A DNA stretch of 64,000 bases from Paludibacteraceae bacterium (lineage in GTDB: Bacteria; Bacteroidota; Bacteroidia; Bacteroidales; Paludibacteraceae). Position numbers and translations under genes: made by a program. The DNA lies in the NCBI GenBank assembly GCA_024399835.1, contig JAKSNK010000003.1:36445-100444 (forward strand). Direction: 5' to 3'. The notes under the pieces were generated by a model, which made no database searches, was not told the origin of the DNA, and saw only the letters and a program-made list of their open reading frames with translations. Shown in pieces: positions 43,629 to 53,417 of this stretch (position 1 is its first letter; every line of letters begins with the position of its first letter).

Positions 43629-44732
43629 TCAATCCACAATCAGCATCGCATCACCGTAATCGCCAAACTTATATCCTTCTTTCAGTGCGACTTCGTATGC
43701 CTTCATCGTATGATCAAAGCCGGCAAAGGCAGCTACCATCAAAAGTTGAGAAGATTCAGGGAAATAGAAATTCACGAAGAAAGTGTTAGCAACGGTAAAG
43801 TCATACGGTGGAAAAATGAACTTATTGGTCCAACCGTCGTATGCCTTGATATTACCATCCGTACCTGCCACATGCTCCAATGCCCTCATCACTTCCGTTC
43901 CAACGGCACAAACATGTTTTTGGGCAGCGTGCGCGCGCTCAACAGAATCTGCAACCTCTTGAGCAACAAAAATCTGTTCAGAATCAACCTTATGCTTTGT
44001 TAAATCCTCTACATCAATGGGTTTGAAGTTGCCCAATGCCATGTGCGATGTTACAAACTGCGAGTCCACACCAGCTATTTCCATGCGTTTCATCAATTGT
44101 TTGGAAAAATGCAAACTGGACGCAGGAGCGGCTACAGCACCTATCTTTTTTGCGAAGATAGTCTGATAGCGTTCTTCATCCAATTCCTTTTCTGTCATTT
44201 CTGGATACAATTCCTCAAACGCACGACGCGTATCCTCTTTCATCGGACGATGGATGTATTTAGGCAACGGCATATTGCCTAAACTATACAAATATTGCGT
44301 AAATTCCGAATTATCGTAATCAGTCAAAAAGCGCAAAGTACGCCCACGGGAAGTGGTATTGTCTATCACCTCCGCTACGATCGTGGTATCTTCGTCCAAA
44401 AACAATTTATTGCCAATACGGATTTTACGGGCAGGATCTACCAACACATCCCAAAAACGCAAATCATGGTTTAATTCACGCAGAAGGAAAATTTCAATGT
44501 TTGCCATTGTTTTTTCCTTTTTGGCATAAAGGCGGGCAGGAAAGACCTGCGTATCATTGAAAATAAAGACATCGCCTTCTCCAAAATATGCCACCGTGTC
44601 TTTGACTTGTTTATGTTCGATTTCTCCACTTTTTCGATGAAGTACGAGCATGCGGGCTTCATCTCTGTATGGACTTGGAAACTGCGCAATCTGTTCCTCC
44701 GGCAAGCGGAATTTGAACTGACTGAGTTTCAT
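43629..44732 (-). CDS. queA: S-adenosylmethionine:tRNA ribosyltransferase-isomerase QueA, altered motifs
   Basis: 367 residues from the ATG at 44732 (MKLSQFKFRLPEEQIAQFP); an ATG at 44756 is possible. QueA transfers ribose from SAM to preQ1 in tRNA, making epoxyqueuosine. The first half is normal (VFIFNDTQVFPARLY, EIFLLRE, NTTSRGRTLRFL). Several signature residues in the second half differ: TAPTAGLHF is AAPASSLHF, TLHAGLGNF is TSHMALGNF, and the NFHxPxSTLL motif is NFYFPESSQLL. The last block (YGDAMLIVD) is normal. Function may be impaired or shifted. It sits in the usual order after truB. Confidence 0.85.
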   Translation of the reverse strand: MKLSQFKFRLPEEQIAQFPSPYRDEARMLVLHRKSGEIEHKQVKDTVAYFGEGDVFIFNDTQVFPARLYAKKEKTMANIEIFLLRELNHDLRFWDVLVDPARKIRIGNKLFLDEDTTIVAEVIDNTTSRGRTLRFLTDYDNSEFTQYLYSLGNMPLPKYIHRPMKEDTRRAFEELYPEMTEKELDEERYQTIFAKKIGAVAAPASSLHFSKQLMKRMEIAGVDSQFVTSHMALGNFKPIDVEDLTKHKVDSEQIFVAQEVADSVERAHAAQKHVCAVGTEVMRALEHVAGTDGNIKAYDGWTNKFIFPPYDFTVANTFFVNFYFPESSQLLMVAAFAGFDHTMKAYEVALKEGYKFGDYGDAMLIVD

Positions 44733-44773
44733 GTTGTACTGGTCAAAATGATTCATATCTTCTATTTCTACAA

Positions 44774-45472
44774 CTAATTATTCTCTATATTTTCCATCAT
44801 GTGCTCAAACTGCTCAAAACTTAGGCAATCCTCGACACGAATATCTCCGACACGCGTTCTACGCAAGGCAATCAGGTGGGCTCCGCTATTTAATTTTTGT
44901 CCTATATCGCGCGCCAAAGCACGAATATAAGTTCCTTTAGAGCAAACCACGCGTATCTCCAATTGCATCGTGTCGGCATCAAAGCGCAACACTTCAATCT
45001 CGTCAATGGTCAGCAATTTAGGTTTCAATTCCACTTCTTCCCCTTTTCGTGCCAATTCATAGGCACGCTTGCCATCCACCTTAACTGCAGAAAACACAGG
45101 CGGCACTTGCCATTGTTCACCCAAGAATGTGGGCAAAACAGTATCTATCCATTCGCGCGTAATATGCGATGTAGGATATGTTTGGTCGATTGGTTTTTCC
45201 AAATCAAAACTTGGGGTCGTTGCTCCTAATTGCATTGTTGCTACATATTCCTTGACATGTTGTTGCAACTGATCTATCTGTTTAGTTTTCTTACCGGTAC
45301 AAACGACCACAACACCTGTTGCCAAAGGATCCAAAGTCCCCGTATGTCCCACTTTGAGTTTTTTCAGTCCTAATTTATGGCACAACAGCCACCGTGTTTT
45401 GCCGACCACATCGAACGAAGTCCAACGATACGGTTTGTCAAAACCAAGTATTTCACCCTCAACGAAGTCCAT
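44774..45472 (-). CDS. truB: tRNA pseudouridine synthase B
   Basis: 232 residues from the ATG at 45472 (MDFVEGEILGFDKPY); an ATG at 45490 is possible. It makes pseudouridine 55 in the T loop of tRNAs. The catalytic Asp is in GHTGTLDPLATGVVVV; VPPVFSAVKVDGKRAYELAR and VVCSKGTYIRALARDIG are also normal. The PUA domain is absent, as in the short Bacteroidota TruB. The start overlaps the uppP 3' end by 14 nt. Confidence 0.95.
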   Translation of the reverse strand: MDFVEGEILGFDKPYRWTSFDVVGKTRWLLCHKLGLKKLKVGHTGTLDPLATGVVVVCTGKKTKQIDQLQQHVKEYVATMQLGATTPSFDLEKPIDQTYPTSHITREWIDTVLPTFLGEQWQVPPVFSAVKVDGKRAYELARKGEEVELKPKLLTIDEIEVLRFDADTMQLEIRVVCSKGTYIRALARDIGQKLNSGAHLIALRRTRVGDIRVEDCLSFEQFEHMMENIENN

Positions 45473-46262
45473 ACCACAATGCAAATCCACCCATCAGCAA
45501 GCAATAAACGGCAAAATACACTAACTTTTGGCGTTTAACGATATTAATCATCCATTTGCATGCCATCGCACCCACAACAAAAGCGCTGACGAAACCGACC
45601 GCCATACATGTGATACTCAAGTGCGTTTCTACTTCTCCCTGCAAAATATCCAATAATGATAAGAACGCTTCACCTAAAATAGGTATCAATACCATTAAGA
45701 ACGAAAACTGGGCTACCTGTTCTTTTTTGTTGCCAAGCAATATACCGGTGGCAATAGTAGTGCCACTACGACTTAACCCTGGCAATACCGCAATCGACTG
45801 TGCAATACCAATGATTAAACTATCCCACCATGTGATTTGTTCTTTTTGACGAGGTCGAGCATATTGTGCGAATGTCAACAAACCGGCTGTTATCATCAAG
45901 CACACACCCACAATAATGAGTCCACTGCCAAAAATGGCCTCCACCTGATCCTTGAAGAACATACCCACTATAAAAACGGGCACCATAGAAAGAATAATCT
46001 TGCCGGCATATTGTTTCTCGGGATTCCACGCAGTCGTTGTAAAAGTTCCCTTAAACACCCAGCACACTTCTTGCCATAAAATGACTAAAGTAGCACAAAC
46101 AGTTGCCGCATGTACCAACACATCAAACAGCAACATGTCTCCTTCGGCGAACTCAATACCTAATAGTGTCTGACCGATGGTCAGATGCCCAGACGAAGAA
46201 ACAGGCAGGAACTCTGTCAGTCCCTGAATAATTCCTAATATCAATGCCTCCCACCAACTCAT
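45459..46262 (-). CDS. uppP: Undecaprenyl-diphosphatase (BacA type)
   Basis: 267 residues with about eight membrane segments. It recycles the C55 carrier by removing a phosphate. The catalytic motifs are GLTEFLPVSSSGHL (Glu, Ser and His) and VLPGLSRSGTTIATG (Arg and Ser). It pairs in function with uppS at 37.6-38.4 kb. The start overlaps the DUF3098 gene (ATGA). Confidence 0.95.
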   Translation of the reverse strand: MSWWEALILGIIQGLTEFLPVSSSGHLTIGQTLLGIEFAEGDMLLFDVLVHAATVCATLVILWQEVCWVFKGTFTTTAWNPEKQYAGKIILSMVPVFIVGMFFKDQVEAIFGSGLIIVGVCLMITAGLLTFAQYARPRQKEQITWWDSLIIGIAQSIAVLPGLSRSGTTIATGILLGNKKEQVAQFSFLMVLIPILGEAFLSLLDILQGEVETHLSITCMAVGFVSAFVVGAMACKWMINIVKRQKLVYFAVYCLLMGGFALWYGLR

Positions 46263-46477
46263 TTGTTACGCTTTTTATACATGATGGCAACTATCATCAG
46301 TACAAATCCTGCCAACGAAACCATCGGTCCAACCGTAATACGGCGTGTTGAAAAGATATCCGGATTATATTCGGTAGCACCGCTCGGCTCGCCAACCATT
46401 AAAAACAAACCCACTAAAATAATCAATGTTGATACCACAATCAGTATCAAATTGATTTTGTCCATGTTATATTTCAT
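46259..46477 (-). CDS. DUF3098 small membrane protein
   Basis: 72 residues with two membrane segments (INLILIVVSTLIILVGLFLM and the C-terminal VSLAGFVLMIVAIMY). The loop NPDIFSTRRITVGP is the family mark. Two ATGs, at 46477 and 46465, are possible; the first overlaps the ftsX stop. It lies in the conserved ftsX-DUF3098-uppP order. Function is unknown. Confidence 0.85.
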   Translation of the reverse strand: MKYNMDKINLILIVVSTLIILVGLFLMVGEPSGATEYNPDIFSTRRITVGPMVSLAGFVLMIVAIMYKKRNK

Positions 46478-47324
46478 ACATTCTATCAGTTTTCATTCGT
46501 ATATACCTGCCTGTAGCAATCAGCGATGCCAACAGTGTAATCAAAATACCAACCAGCAGAACAACTACCGTTACGAACAACATATTCTGCCAAGTAATAT
46601 CAAATAACCATATACCCAAACGAGCGTGTACATAATACAATGCGCATGCTACTGCGACAATGGCGATAGCTCCTGCTTCACAGCCCAACAAGATATTGCG
46701 TTTTACAAACGGAGCTTTGATAACCCATGCCGTAGCGCCTACCAAGCGCATCGTATTAATCAAGAAACGCTTGCTATACACATGCAATCGGACGGTATTG
46801 ACAATCAAAGCAAAAGATATAAGTAGCAAGATGGCAGCCACTGCTACCAACACCATACTGATTTCGCCAATATGCAAATCCAATAACGAGACTATTTGTT
46901 GAGGATGAGAAACTTGGCTAATATACGGCAAAGTCATCAGTCCCGCTTCAATCGTTTGAATACTATCCTCCTGAGCATAATCTGCCTGCAAATTGACTTC
47001 ATAGCTATTCGACAACGGGTTATAGCCCAAGAATTTAGACGGATCTTCATCCAATGCCCGGATATGTTCTTCCAACGCTTCTTCTTTGGATATATACCGC
47101 GACCGGAAGCAATATGGAGACGACTCAATGATAGTACCTAAACGACTGATTTGCTCTTCGTCGGCGTCATCTTTAAGCAAAATGGTCAAAGCAACATTCT
47201 CCTTGATATGCACTATCATTTGGTGTGCAGACAGCAACATCACGCACTCCAAACCGACCAAAAATAACACCAATGCCACACTAATGGTAGTCGTGAGGTA
47301 CATATTAAAGAATCGTTGCTTCAT
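46467..47324 (-). CDS. ftsX: Cell division protein FtsX
   Basis: 285 residues. Four membrane segments: one near the N-terminus (TTISVALVLFLVGLECVML) and three in the C-terminal half. The extracytoplasmic domain between them begins HIKENVALTILLKDDADEEQ. FtsEX transmits ATP hydrolysis to murein hydrolases at the septum, often through an EnvC-like activator such as the one at the left edge. ftsE is not adjacent, as is usual in this phylum. The N-terminal cytoplasmic part is short. Confidence 0.92.
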   Translation of the reverse strand: MKQRFFNMYLTTTISVALVLFLVGLECVMLLSAHQMIVHIKENVALTILLKDDADEEQISRLGTIIESSPYCFRSRYISKEEALEEHIRALDEDPSKFLGYNPLSNSYEVNLQADYAQEDSIQTIEAGLMTLPYISQVSHPQQIVSLLDLHIGEISMVLVAVAAILLLISFALIVNTVRLHVYSKRFLINTMRLVGATAWVIKAPFVKRNILLGCEAGAIAIVAVACALYYVHARLGIWLFDITWQNMLFVTVVVLLVGILITLLASLIATGRYIRMKTDRMYEI

Positions 47325-47353
47325 AGATGTTTGTTTCCAATGCTTATAAACCC

Positions 47354-47382
47354 AAAAAAGGCAGGCAAGCGCCTGCCTTTTT
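47354..47382 (-). terminator. Terminator of the T9SS operon
   Basis: GGCAGGC (47360-47366) pairs with GCCTGCC (47371-47377), flanked by A6 on the left and T5 on the right. It can act in both directions and lies just past the gldN stop. Confidence 0.85.
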
Positions 47383-47394
47383 ATTCATTATAAA

Positions 47395-48360
47395 TTAGTA
47401 TTCCCACAAATCTTGTTCAAAGGTAAGCAACTCATATTCAATACGAGCTTGCTCTTGCTTAGCAGTTTCCTCGGTAAAGCAATAATCCAAGATCATACGG
47501 TTATACATGTTTCCTTCGCCAATTATATAACTAGAGAACAGCCGCTTTTCAAAGAACTCCTCGAAGGTAACGCGTTTAGCTTCGTTCTGGGTAGGAATCA
47601 TATAATGCGATGCCAAATAGGGGCGCAATTCATCATACAACATCCAGAACTTAACGGATTCACGCATAAAGCGACCGGGTTCTTCGGGTCCACCAGTTGC
47701 CTGATCCGGCTGTAATGGAGCAATTGCCACAATCTTGCGGTACATACGAGATGTAGCGCGAGAGAAGAAAATCACTTCGTACACCAAATACTTCAACTGG
47801 TTACGCACATACGTTTGATAGTTGTACGGTTGGAAGTTCAACTGATCAGACACGCTGTCGTAGTTTAAGATGTAAGAGGTCTCATCCTCACGATCCAACT
47901 CACCGATACCACCTACCACAAATTGGTCGATAATCTTGTTTCTGGGAACAATGTTATCTATTGACAATAAGGGTTTCAAAACACGCTCACTCGGATAGAA
48001 GATATGCAATGTATCGTAAAACTCTTCTCTAGTGGTTTGGTTGATACTCTTGCGAGGGTTCTGGATGGCATCCACAATCAGGCGATACAAACTCACATAA
48101 GTAGGATCGTCCGGTTCTACAGGGAAGTACAGTTGGAAGTTCTGTTTCTGCCGCATGTCAACAATGCGGTAAATATCCCGCCTCCAAACGATATCTTCCG
48201 AACGGTGTTTAATGGTGACAATAGAGTCAGCCGCTTCGTTCAATTCCTGAGTTTCCAAACGGACGGTTCCGTCGGGAGCAAAGAACGAGTTGATTGTATG
48301 CTGTGCATTGGCTGCTATAACAGCAAACACAAAAAGCACAAGTACACTAATTTTCTTCAT
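47395..48360 (-). CDS. gldN: T9SS ring protein GldN (PorN)
   Basis: 321 residues. The signal peptide is KKISVLVLFVFAVIAANAQ. The family features are EDIVWRRDIYRIVDMRQKQN, PVEPDDPTYVSLYRLIVDA and a C-terminal LFSSYIIGEGNMYNRMI. GldN binds GldK in a periplasmic ring under the outer membrane. It is the last gene of the operon and is followed by a strong terminator. Confidence 0.93.
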   Translation of the reverse strand: MKKISVLVLFVFAVIAANAQHTINSFFAPDGTVRLETQELNEAADSIVTIKHRSEDIVWRRDIYRIVDMRQKQNFQLYFPVEPDDPTYVSLYRLIVDAIQNPRKSINQTTREEFYDTLHIFYPSERVLKPLLSIDNIVPRNKIIDQFVVGGIGELDREDETSYILNYDSVSDQLNFQPYNYQTYVRNQLKYLVYEVIFFSRATSRMYRKIVAIAPLQPDQATGGPEEPGRFMRESVKFWMLYDELRPYLASHYMIPTQNEAKRVTFEEFFEKRLFSSYIIGEGNMYNRMILDYCFTEETAKQEQARIEYELLTFEQDLWEY

Positions 48361-48383
48361 ATTGTAGGTATTTGATTTATCTT

Positions 48384-49988
48384 TTATTTCAAGCCCAAAG
48401 TCAAGTTCGGCAAAGTATTGACCTTACCACTCGGCTCGCGATACTTGATAGTCATGATGCTTAACACATCGTTAGCACGCAACTTATTGATAGCGGTCAA
48501 CATATCACGACTAAACTTATTGCCATCGGTTTTCATATAACGACCACCGGCATATATCTCGAAGCTGACAATGGTGAATGGCAAATCCAACACGCCTTCA
48601 GGACCATAACTTGCCTCCAAGTGAGCATCAGAACTCTTAAGTGCCTTGAGCGATATTTTTGCAGTACCGTCGTAGGTCTCTGCGCCGGACAGAAGGAATG
48701 CACTTGGTTTGGGCAACGGTTTAACTTTATACTCGTTGGAGCCCATCAGCGATACACGACCATCCACTTCGGCAGATACGGAAATCTTAACCGTCTTGGC
48801 ACCATCGGTAGGTTTGATGATATACAAACCATTCTTTTGAGAAACGGTAGCACCGGTAGCACTTACCTTAATCTTATCTCCTGCCATACCGGGAACAGAG
48901 ATATTGAACTTATTCTCATAACCGGTATAGATGGTATTCATATCCACATTGGAGATAGATGCAGAAGGTGCACCTACGGTATATTTACCTTCGAAATTAT
49001 AGTGCGTGGTATCACCCGGCATCAACATATAACCGGTGTAGGTGTGCTGACCAACCTGGTTAGCCACCAAGTCATAAATACCGTCTGCATACTCCTGACC
49101 ATTGATATAGACCATAGGCAAGTTGGTGGTATCCACAGCAGCGGAAACGATGCGTGCACGATAGTGACCACCCTGCATGATATACTCACCATTGTCCGGC
49201 AAAATCAATGCTTGTACAGAGTTGATAACGAAGTCAGACGAACCGGCAGATTTGTACATAAAGTTCAAAATATCGTTTTCTGCCAATCGGATATCGCTCT
49301 GATACTTGGTCAACATTGCGAACACGGCACCTGCAGGCATTTCCTCAAAGATAGATTGCTCCCAAGGAATGGTTTCACCCTCTTCGTTGGTTACCGTACC
49401 TGTAGAGAACAAGGAATTGTACATTTCAACCTTTTGTTCCCACTCGTGTTTGAACTGGAGGTCACGCATTTTGTTTTGGATGCACTCTGAATCAGCAGTA
49501 GTCATATATTGACGGTACGCATCCATACGAGCGCGCAACTCTTCGGCGTGAGTACGACCGGTATTAGGGTCTTTCTCATTGATGGCATATTGGTGAGGTT
49601 TATTGGTATCTGAACCATTCTTGATTTCCTCAGGCATCTTGTCATATTGTGCGCCCTCTACCATATTAACGATTTCCAACTTGAATTGCTCAATGTAATC
49701 ATAGAAATCGTCACTCATTTTCTTATTATTCTTGGCTATCTCGTACCAAGGACCATATTTGGTTTTACCGCCTTCGTCCTTGCTATAAGCAGCTTCGAAA
49801 GTCTTCATCAAATCATCCGTACGGCTATCCGTAGATTTAATGGATGATTCCATTGAATGACGCAACTTGTTGAAACCGTTCAAAATATCGGCACTGACAT
49901 TCAATGCCAACATGGCGGTCAAGACCAAGTACATCATACCTATCATTTTTTGTCTCGGGGTTTCCGGACAGTTCTTCGCTCCACCCAT
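48384..49988 (-). CDS. gldM: T9SS motor protein GldM (PorM)
   Basis: 534 residues. The N-terminus MGGAKNCPETPRQKMIGMMY is followed by one membrane helix (VLTAMLALNVSADIL). A helical periplasmic D1 domain and three beta domains follow. The conserved opening binds GldL in the inner membrane, and the long periplasmic part reaches the GldKN ring. GldLM is a proton-driven rotary motor that powers secretion. The length is normal. Confidence 0.94.
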   Translation of the reverse strand: MGGAKNCPETPRQKMIGMMYLVLTAMLALNVSADILNGFNKLRHSMESSIKSTDSRTDDLMKTFEAAYSKDEGGKTKYGPWYEIAKNNKKMSDDFYDYIEQFKLEIVNMVEGAQYDKMPEEIKNGSDTNKPHQYAINEKDPNTGRTHAEELRARMDAYRQYMTTADSECIQNKMRDLQFKHEWEQKVEMYNSLFSTGTVTNEEGETIPWEQSIFEEMPAGAVFAMLTKYQSDIRLAENDILNFMYKSAGSSDFVINSVQALILPDNGEYIMQGGHYRARIVSAAVDTTNLPMVYINGQEYADGIYDLVANQVGQHTYTGYMLMPGDTTHYNFEGKYTVGAPSASISNVDMNTIYTGYENKFNISVPGMAGDKIKVSATGATVSQKNGLYIIKPTDGAKTVKISVSAEVDGRVSLMGSNEYKVKPLPKPSAFLLSGAETYDGTAKISLKALKSSDAHLEASYGPEGVLDLPFTIVSFEIYAGGRYMKTDGNKFSRDMLTAINKLRANDVLSIMTIKYREPSGKVNTLPNLTLGLK

Positions 49989-50041
49989 TTCTCTTTAATT
50001 TTTAGAGTTAATAGTTGAAATTTGCAATTAGAAGCAAGGCA

Positions 50042-50989
50042 TTAAGCCAAAGCATTCAGCATATTACCATAAACTTTATTCAGGTCAGCGACTTGTTGAG
50101 CCAATTTCTTTTGAGCGGCATCAAAATCTTCCTGTGCCTTCATTGCTTCACCGGCAGCAGCTTGCATCTTGTCATAGTTTGCACCTACGGCTTGAATCTT
50201 TTGGGTAGCGGTAGCAATTTCAGATGCCTGTGCCTTGTATGCTTCAACCTGAGCGTTAGCAGCATTCAGTTGCAACTCATAAACAGCGTTCAACGAACTG
50301 ATTTTCTGGCTCATTGCGCCCATTTCTTTTTCACATGCCTGACTACCTGCAACCATATTTTGCATATTGGAAGCGATAGAGTTGTATGCTTCGCTGAGAG
50401 CAGCGGATTTGTCGCCCAAACTTATTGCGCTCTCAGCATATTTAGCAGCTGCTTCGCTGGCAGCATCCATCTTTTCACCTAATTTATTGGTAGAAGTAGC
50501 CAACTTACCCAGTTCACTCAACTGACCTGCTGTTTTAGCCAAATCGTTCAACGAACCTTTCAATGCTTCCAATTCGCTATCGCTCAAAGCAGATACGCCT
50601 GCTTTAGGAGCTTCGCCTGCTGCACCTCCCATAGGAGCCATACCCAATTGTTCTTTGGAGCGTTTTACACGCGCTTCGGGAGAACCGTATTCAATCAATT
50701 GAGGGAATACATTTGCCCAGTGAAATTCCTCATGAGGAGCTTCCAACACACCAATCAAGAACAAGAATGCCTCGGTGAACATACCGAGCATCAACACGAT
50801 ACTTGCTCCCGGCCAGTGAAGAATTTTAAACAATGCACCGATAATAACGACCGAAGCACCGGCGGAATAAATGATGTTAATAATCTTCTTTCCTTCGTAC
50901 GAATGATACCAAGTCATGAATTTACCTTCATTCTCTCCCTCGAACGAGTTGTACCAACTCTCGTAAGCATTTTGATTTACTGTAGCCAT
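50042..50989 (-). CDS. gldL: T9SS motor protein GldL (PorL)
   Basis: 315 residues. Two membrane helices (about residues 34-55 and 63-85) carry the conserved KIINIIYSAGASVVIIGALF, HWPG and MLGMFTEAFLFLIGVLE; the Glu in the second helix is the proposed proton site. A long cytoplasmic tail rich in Ala, Ser, Glu and Lys follows. GldL rings surround the GldM helix. A start ATG follows a short gap from gldK. Confidence 0.94.
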   Translation of the reverse strand: MATVNQNAYESWYNSFEGENEGKFMTWYHSYEGKKIINIIYSAGASVVIIGALFKILHWPGASIVLMLGMFTEAFLFLIGVLEAPHEEFHWANVFPQLIEYGSPEARVKRSKEQLGMAPMGGAAGEAPKAGVSALSDSELEALKGSLNDLAKTAGQLSELGKLATSTNKLGEKMDAASEAAAKYAESAISLGDKSAALSEAYNSIASNMQNMVAGSQACEKEMGAMSQKISSLNAVYELQLNAANAQVEAYKAQASEIATATQKIQAVGANYDKMQAAAGEAMKAQEDFDAAQKKLAQQVADLNKVYGNMLNALA

Positions 50990-51034
50990 GATAATAAAAA
51001 CTTAAATTAATCTTTTTTGTATTTTTTTTGTATA

Positions 51035-52381
51035 TTAATCTCCTATGAATGAGCGAACGCAGCGGAATCCTATATAAGGACGGCTCTCGTATTGATACTC
51101 GAATGAGCGCACACCGCATTGCATGAAGTAGCTGATATCTTTCCAACTACCGCCACGAATGACCTTGCGTTTCATCATGTCGCTATCATCCTTACGCGCC
51201 ATATATTGGAACTCAGGATTGACATCGCTCACATAAGTATTGGCAGACGGATTGTAGCTGGATGAAGTCCATTCCGACACATTACCTGCCATATCAAACA
51301 GACCGAAATCATTCGGACGGAATTGAGCCACTCTCATGGTCATCGTTCCGGTATCATCATTATAAGCGCCACGATAGGGTTTGAAGTTAGCCAAGAAGCA
51401 ACCCTTGGCATCACGGGCATAATTACCGCCCCAAGGATACATTGCCATCTTACGACCGCCACGAGCAGCATATTCCCACTCCGACTCTGTCGGCAAGCGA
51501 TATGCCTGGAAGTCAACATCGTATGCAGAAGAGAAGTAATTGGTACGCCAATGGCAGAAAGCGTGTGCCTGCTCCCATGTAACACCGACTACCGGATAAT
51601 CAGCATAGCCCAAGAAAGCGAAATAACCCACTAACATAGGATCGTTGAAAGCGAATTGGAAATCGCGAATCCAAACCATCGTATCGGGATAGATACTGAT
51701 AATCTTGTTGGTCAGCAAATCTTTCGGTTCGCGCAACGGACGCACGATGGTGCTATCTTGAATCCAACCGTTCTCATCCACCCAGAAAGTATCGACACGA
51801 GAGGTCGCATTTTCGGGATAGCGTCCTTTAGCTACATCAAATTTATTTTGAGGCAGTTGAGCTTGGTCATAGTTCATCCAAGTATAATTATAGTGCAAGG
51901 CGATAGTACGAAGTCCGCCACCCTCGTAGAACATGGGCTCCAGAGCTTCTTTTTCCTCTTCGTCCTTGCTATTCCACGGGATACGCTTTTTCCAATTGAT
52001 GCGGAAGTTCTCCTCGTCAAAATCGTCATCCTTGGGTTGAATAGCATAGTCGGTCAAACCGGCATTCACCAGCAGCGTATATGCGATAGAGTCACGCACC
52101 CAATAAACGAACTGCTTATATTCATTATTGGTAATCTCGGTTTCGTCCATCCAAAACGGCTCCACCGTAGCCATGAGGATATTGTCCGGCTGATGGAAAA
52201 TAGCCGATTGGGTGTTTTCACCCATCATAAAGGAACCTTTCTTGATAAATACCATACCATACGGATTGGCCTCTTTGAAATTGGTGGCACGCTGTACGCC
52301 AACCAACTCACCGGCAGGACCATTGCAAGAAGCAAATAATGCGACCACTGCCACTACAGAAAGAATTTTACCGATTTTCAT
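51035..52381 (-). CDS. gldK: T9SS ring lipoprotein GldK (PorK)
   Basis: 448 residues. The lipobox VALFASC places it at the outer membrane. The fold is of the formylglycine-generating/sulfatase-modifying type: FIKKGSFMMG near the start, TNNEYKQFVYWV, PVVGVTWEQAHAFC, LPTESEWEYAARGG, and the C-terminal RGGSWKD...GFRCVR. The family has lost enzyme function and builds the ring with GldN. Length is normal. Confidence 0.93.
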   Translation of the reverse strand: MKIGKILSVVAVVALFASCNGPAGELVGVQRATNFKEANPYGMVFIKKGSFMMGENTQSAIFHQPDNILMATVEPFWMDETEITNNEYKQFVYWVRDSIAYTLLVNAGLTDYAIQPKDDDFDEENFRINWKKRIPWNSKDEEEKEALEPMFYEGGGLRTIALHYNYTWMNYDQAQLPQNKFDVAKGRYPENATSRVDTFWVDENGWIQDSTIVRPLREPKDLLTNKIISIYPDTMVWIRDFQFAFNDPMLVGYFAFLGYADYPVVGVTWEQAHAFCHWRTNYFSSAYDVDFQAYRLPTESEWEYAARGGRKMAMYPWGGNYARDAKGCFLANFKPYRGAYNDDTGTMTMRVAQFRPNDFGLFDMAGNVSEWTSSSYNPSANTYVSDVNPEFQYMARKDDSDMMKRKVIRGGSWKDISYFMQCGVRSFEYQYESRPYIGFRCVRSFIGD

Positions 52382-52415
52382 ATTGTTAATGTGTTATTAT
52401 ATTCAATTTGTGTTT

Positions 52416-53402
52416 TTATAAGTATCTTATACTCTTGTATTTGTTCGTCCGTTTGGGTTTAAGGACATTGAATCCGTAAGAAAGGAATATCTCGTGCGAC
52501 CCATAAGTTGCCTTGAGCAATCGATTGGCAGGAAGTTCGTAGGTATAACCTAACTGCAACCCATTGATAATATCTACGCCGAGCAACAGATTCACGCTTC
52601 CCGCTATTCTGTATCCTGCACCAAACCTAAACCGTTCTCTCACCTCCGCCATCATCGTCAGATTGACATCCCAGTTGGCAAAGTCCGTCATCACCATCAC
52701 GCTCGGTTTGAGTACCCAATTGCGATTATGCTTCAATCTCCAATTGTATCCGCCTGCCAAATAGAGTGTGCCCACCATGCGAATCGAAGCCAAGTCGCTC
52801 CATTCTATTTTCGGTTGGGTCAAGTGGCTATAACTGGCACCCACCCACCAAGTCGGGGCACTATAATAGATACCTACACCCATATCAAACGCCATTCCGT
52901 TGCTTCCGTCCTTGCCGTTTCCTTTAGGAACCGCGGGGTCATTGGCGCTATAGAATCCTTCTCCTCCTGCCTCGCTGACTACTTGCTCCAAATTCACACT
53001 ATCGGTTTTGAAACTCATATTGGCAAATCCCAAATCAACTCCGGCACTCAGGTATCCCTTACCCACTTTGTGGCGATAGGCGTATTGCAGATGAAAAGTC
53101 TGGTTCATAAAATACCCGTACTTATCATTCAAGAAGCGAACGCCCACAGCATGTTTAGTCTTTTTTATATTAAAAGGTGACGAAAACGCGAAATAGGTGG
53201 ACATCGGCATGTCCCTAATACCGGTATATTGCATACGATGCATACCAGCCACGCGCATTAGATCGCCTTCCCCCGCCGCTGCGGGATTGTATGTTGTCTG
53301 CAAATGCATGTACTGACCAATCTGAGGATCTGTCTGTGCCATTGCTGTCACACAAGAGAACGCCAGAAATATCAATACTAATTTACTTTGTGCATTGTGC
53401 AT
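52416..53402 (-). CDS. porP: T9SS membrane protein PorP/SprF
   Basis: 328 residues. A signal peptide (KLVLIFLAFSCVTAMAQ) precedes a 14-strand-like outer-membrane barrel. The PorP/SprF mark DPQIGQYMHLQTTYNPAAAG follows the signal. Later strands include FAFSSPFNIKKTKHAVGV and the end KATYGSHEIFLSYGFNV. It is the first secretion gene of the operon and probably delivers or retains T9SS cargo proteins at the surface. Confidence 0.9.
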   Translation of the reverse strand: MHNAQSKLVLIFLAFSCVTAMAQTDPQIGQYMHLQTTYNPAAAGEGDLMRVAGMHRMQYTGIRDMPMSTYFAFSSPFNIKKTKHAVGVRFLNDKYGYFMNQTFHLQYAYRHKVGKGYLSAGVDLGFANMSFKTDSVNLEQVVSEAGGEGFYSANDPAVPKGNGKDGSNGMAFDMGVGIYYSAPTWWVGASYSHLTQPKIEWSDLASIRMVGTLYLAGGYNWRLKHNRNWVLKPSVMVMTDFANWDVNLTMMAEVRERFRFGAGYRIAGSVNLLLGVDIINGLQLGYTYELPANRLLKATYGSHEIFLSYGFNVLKPKRTNKYKSIRYL

Positions 53403-53417
53403 TGTACATTTTCATCA

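Noticed and set aside
48621-49490. 289-codon plus-strand ORF opposite gldM
   Set aside because: Antisense shadow of a conserved T9SS gene; no signal, domain or promoter.
51656-52339. 227-codon plus-strand ORF opposite gldK
   Set aside because: Antisense shadow of gldK with no independent evidence.
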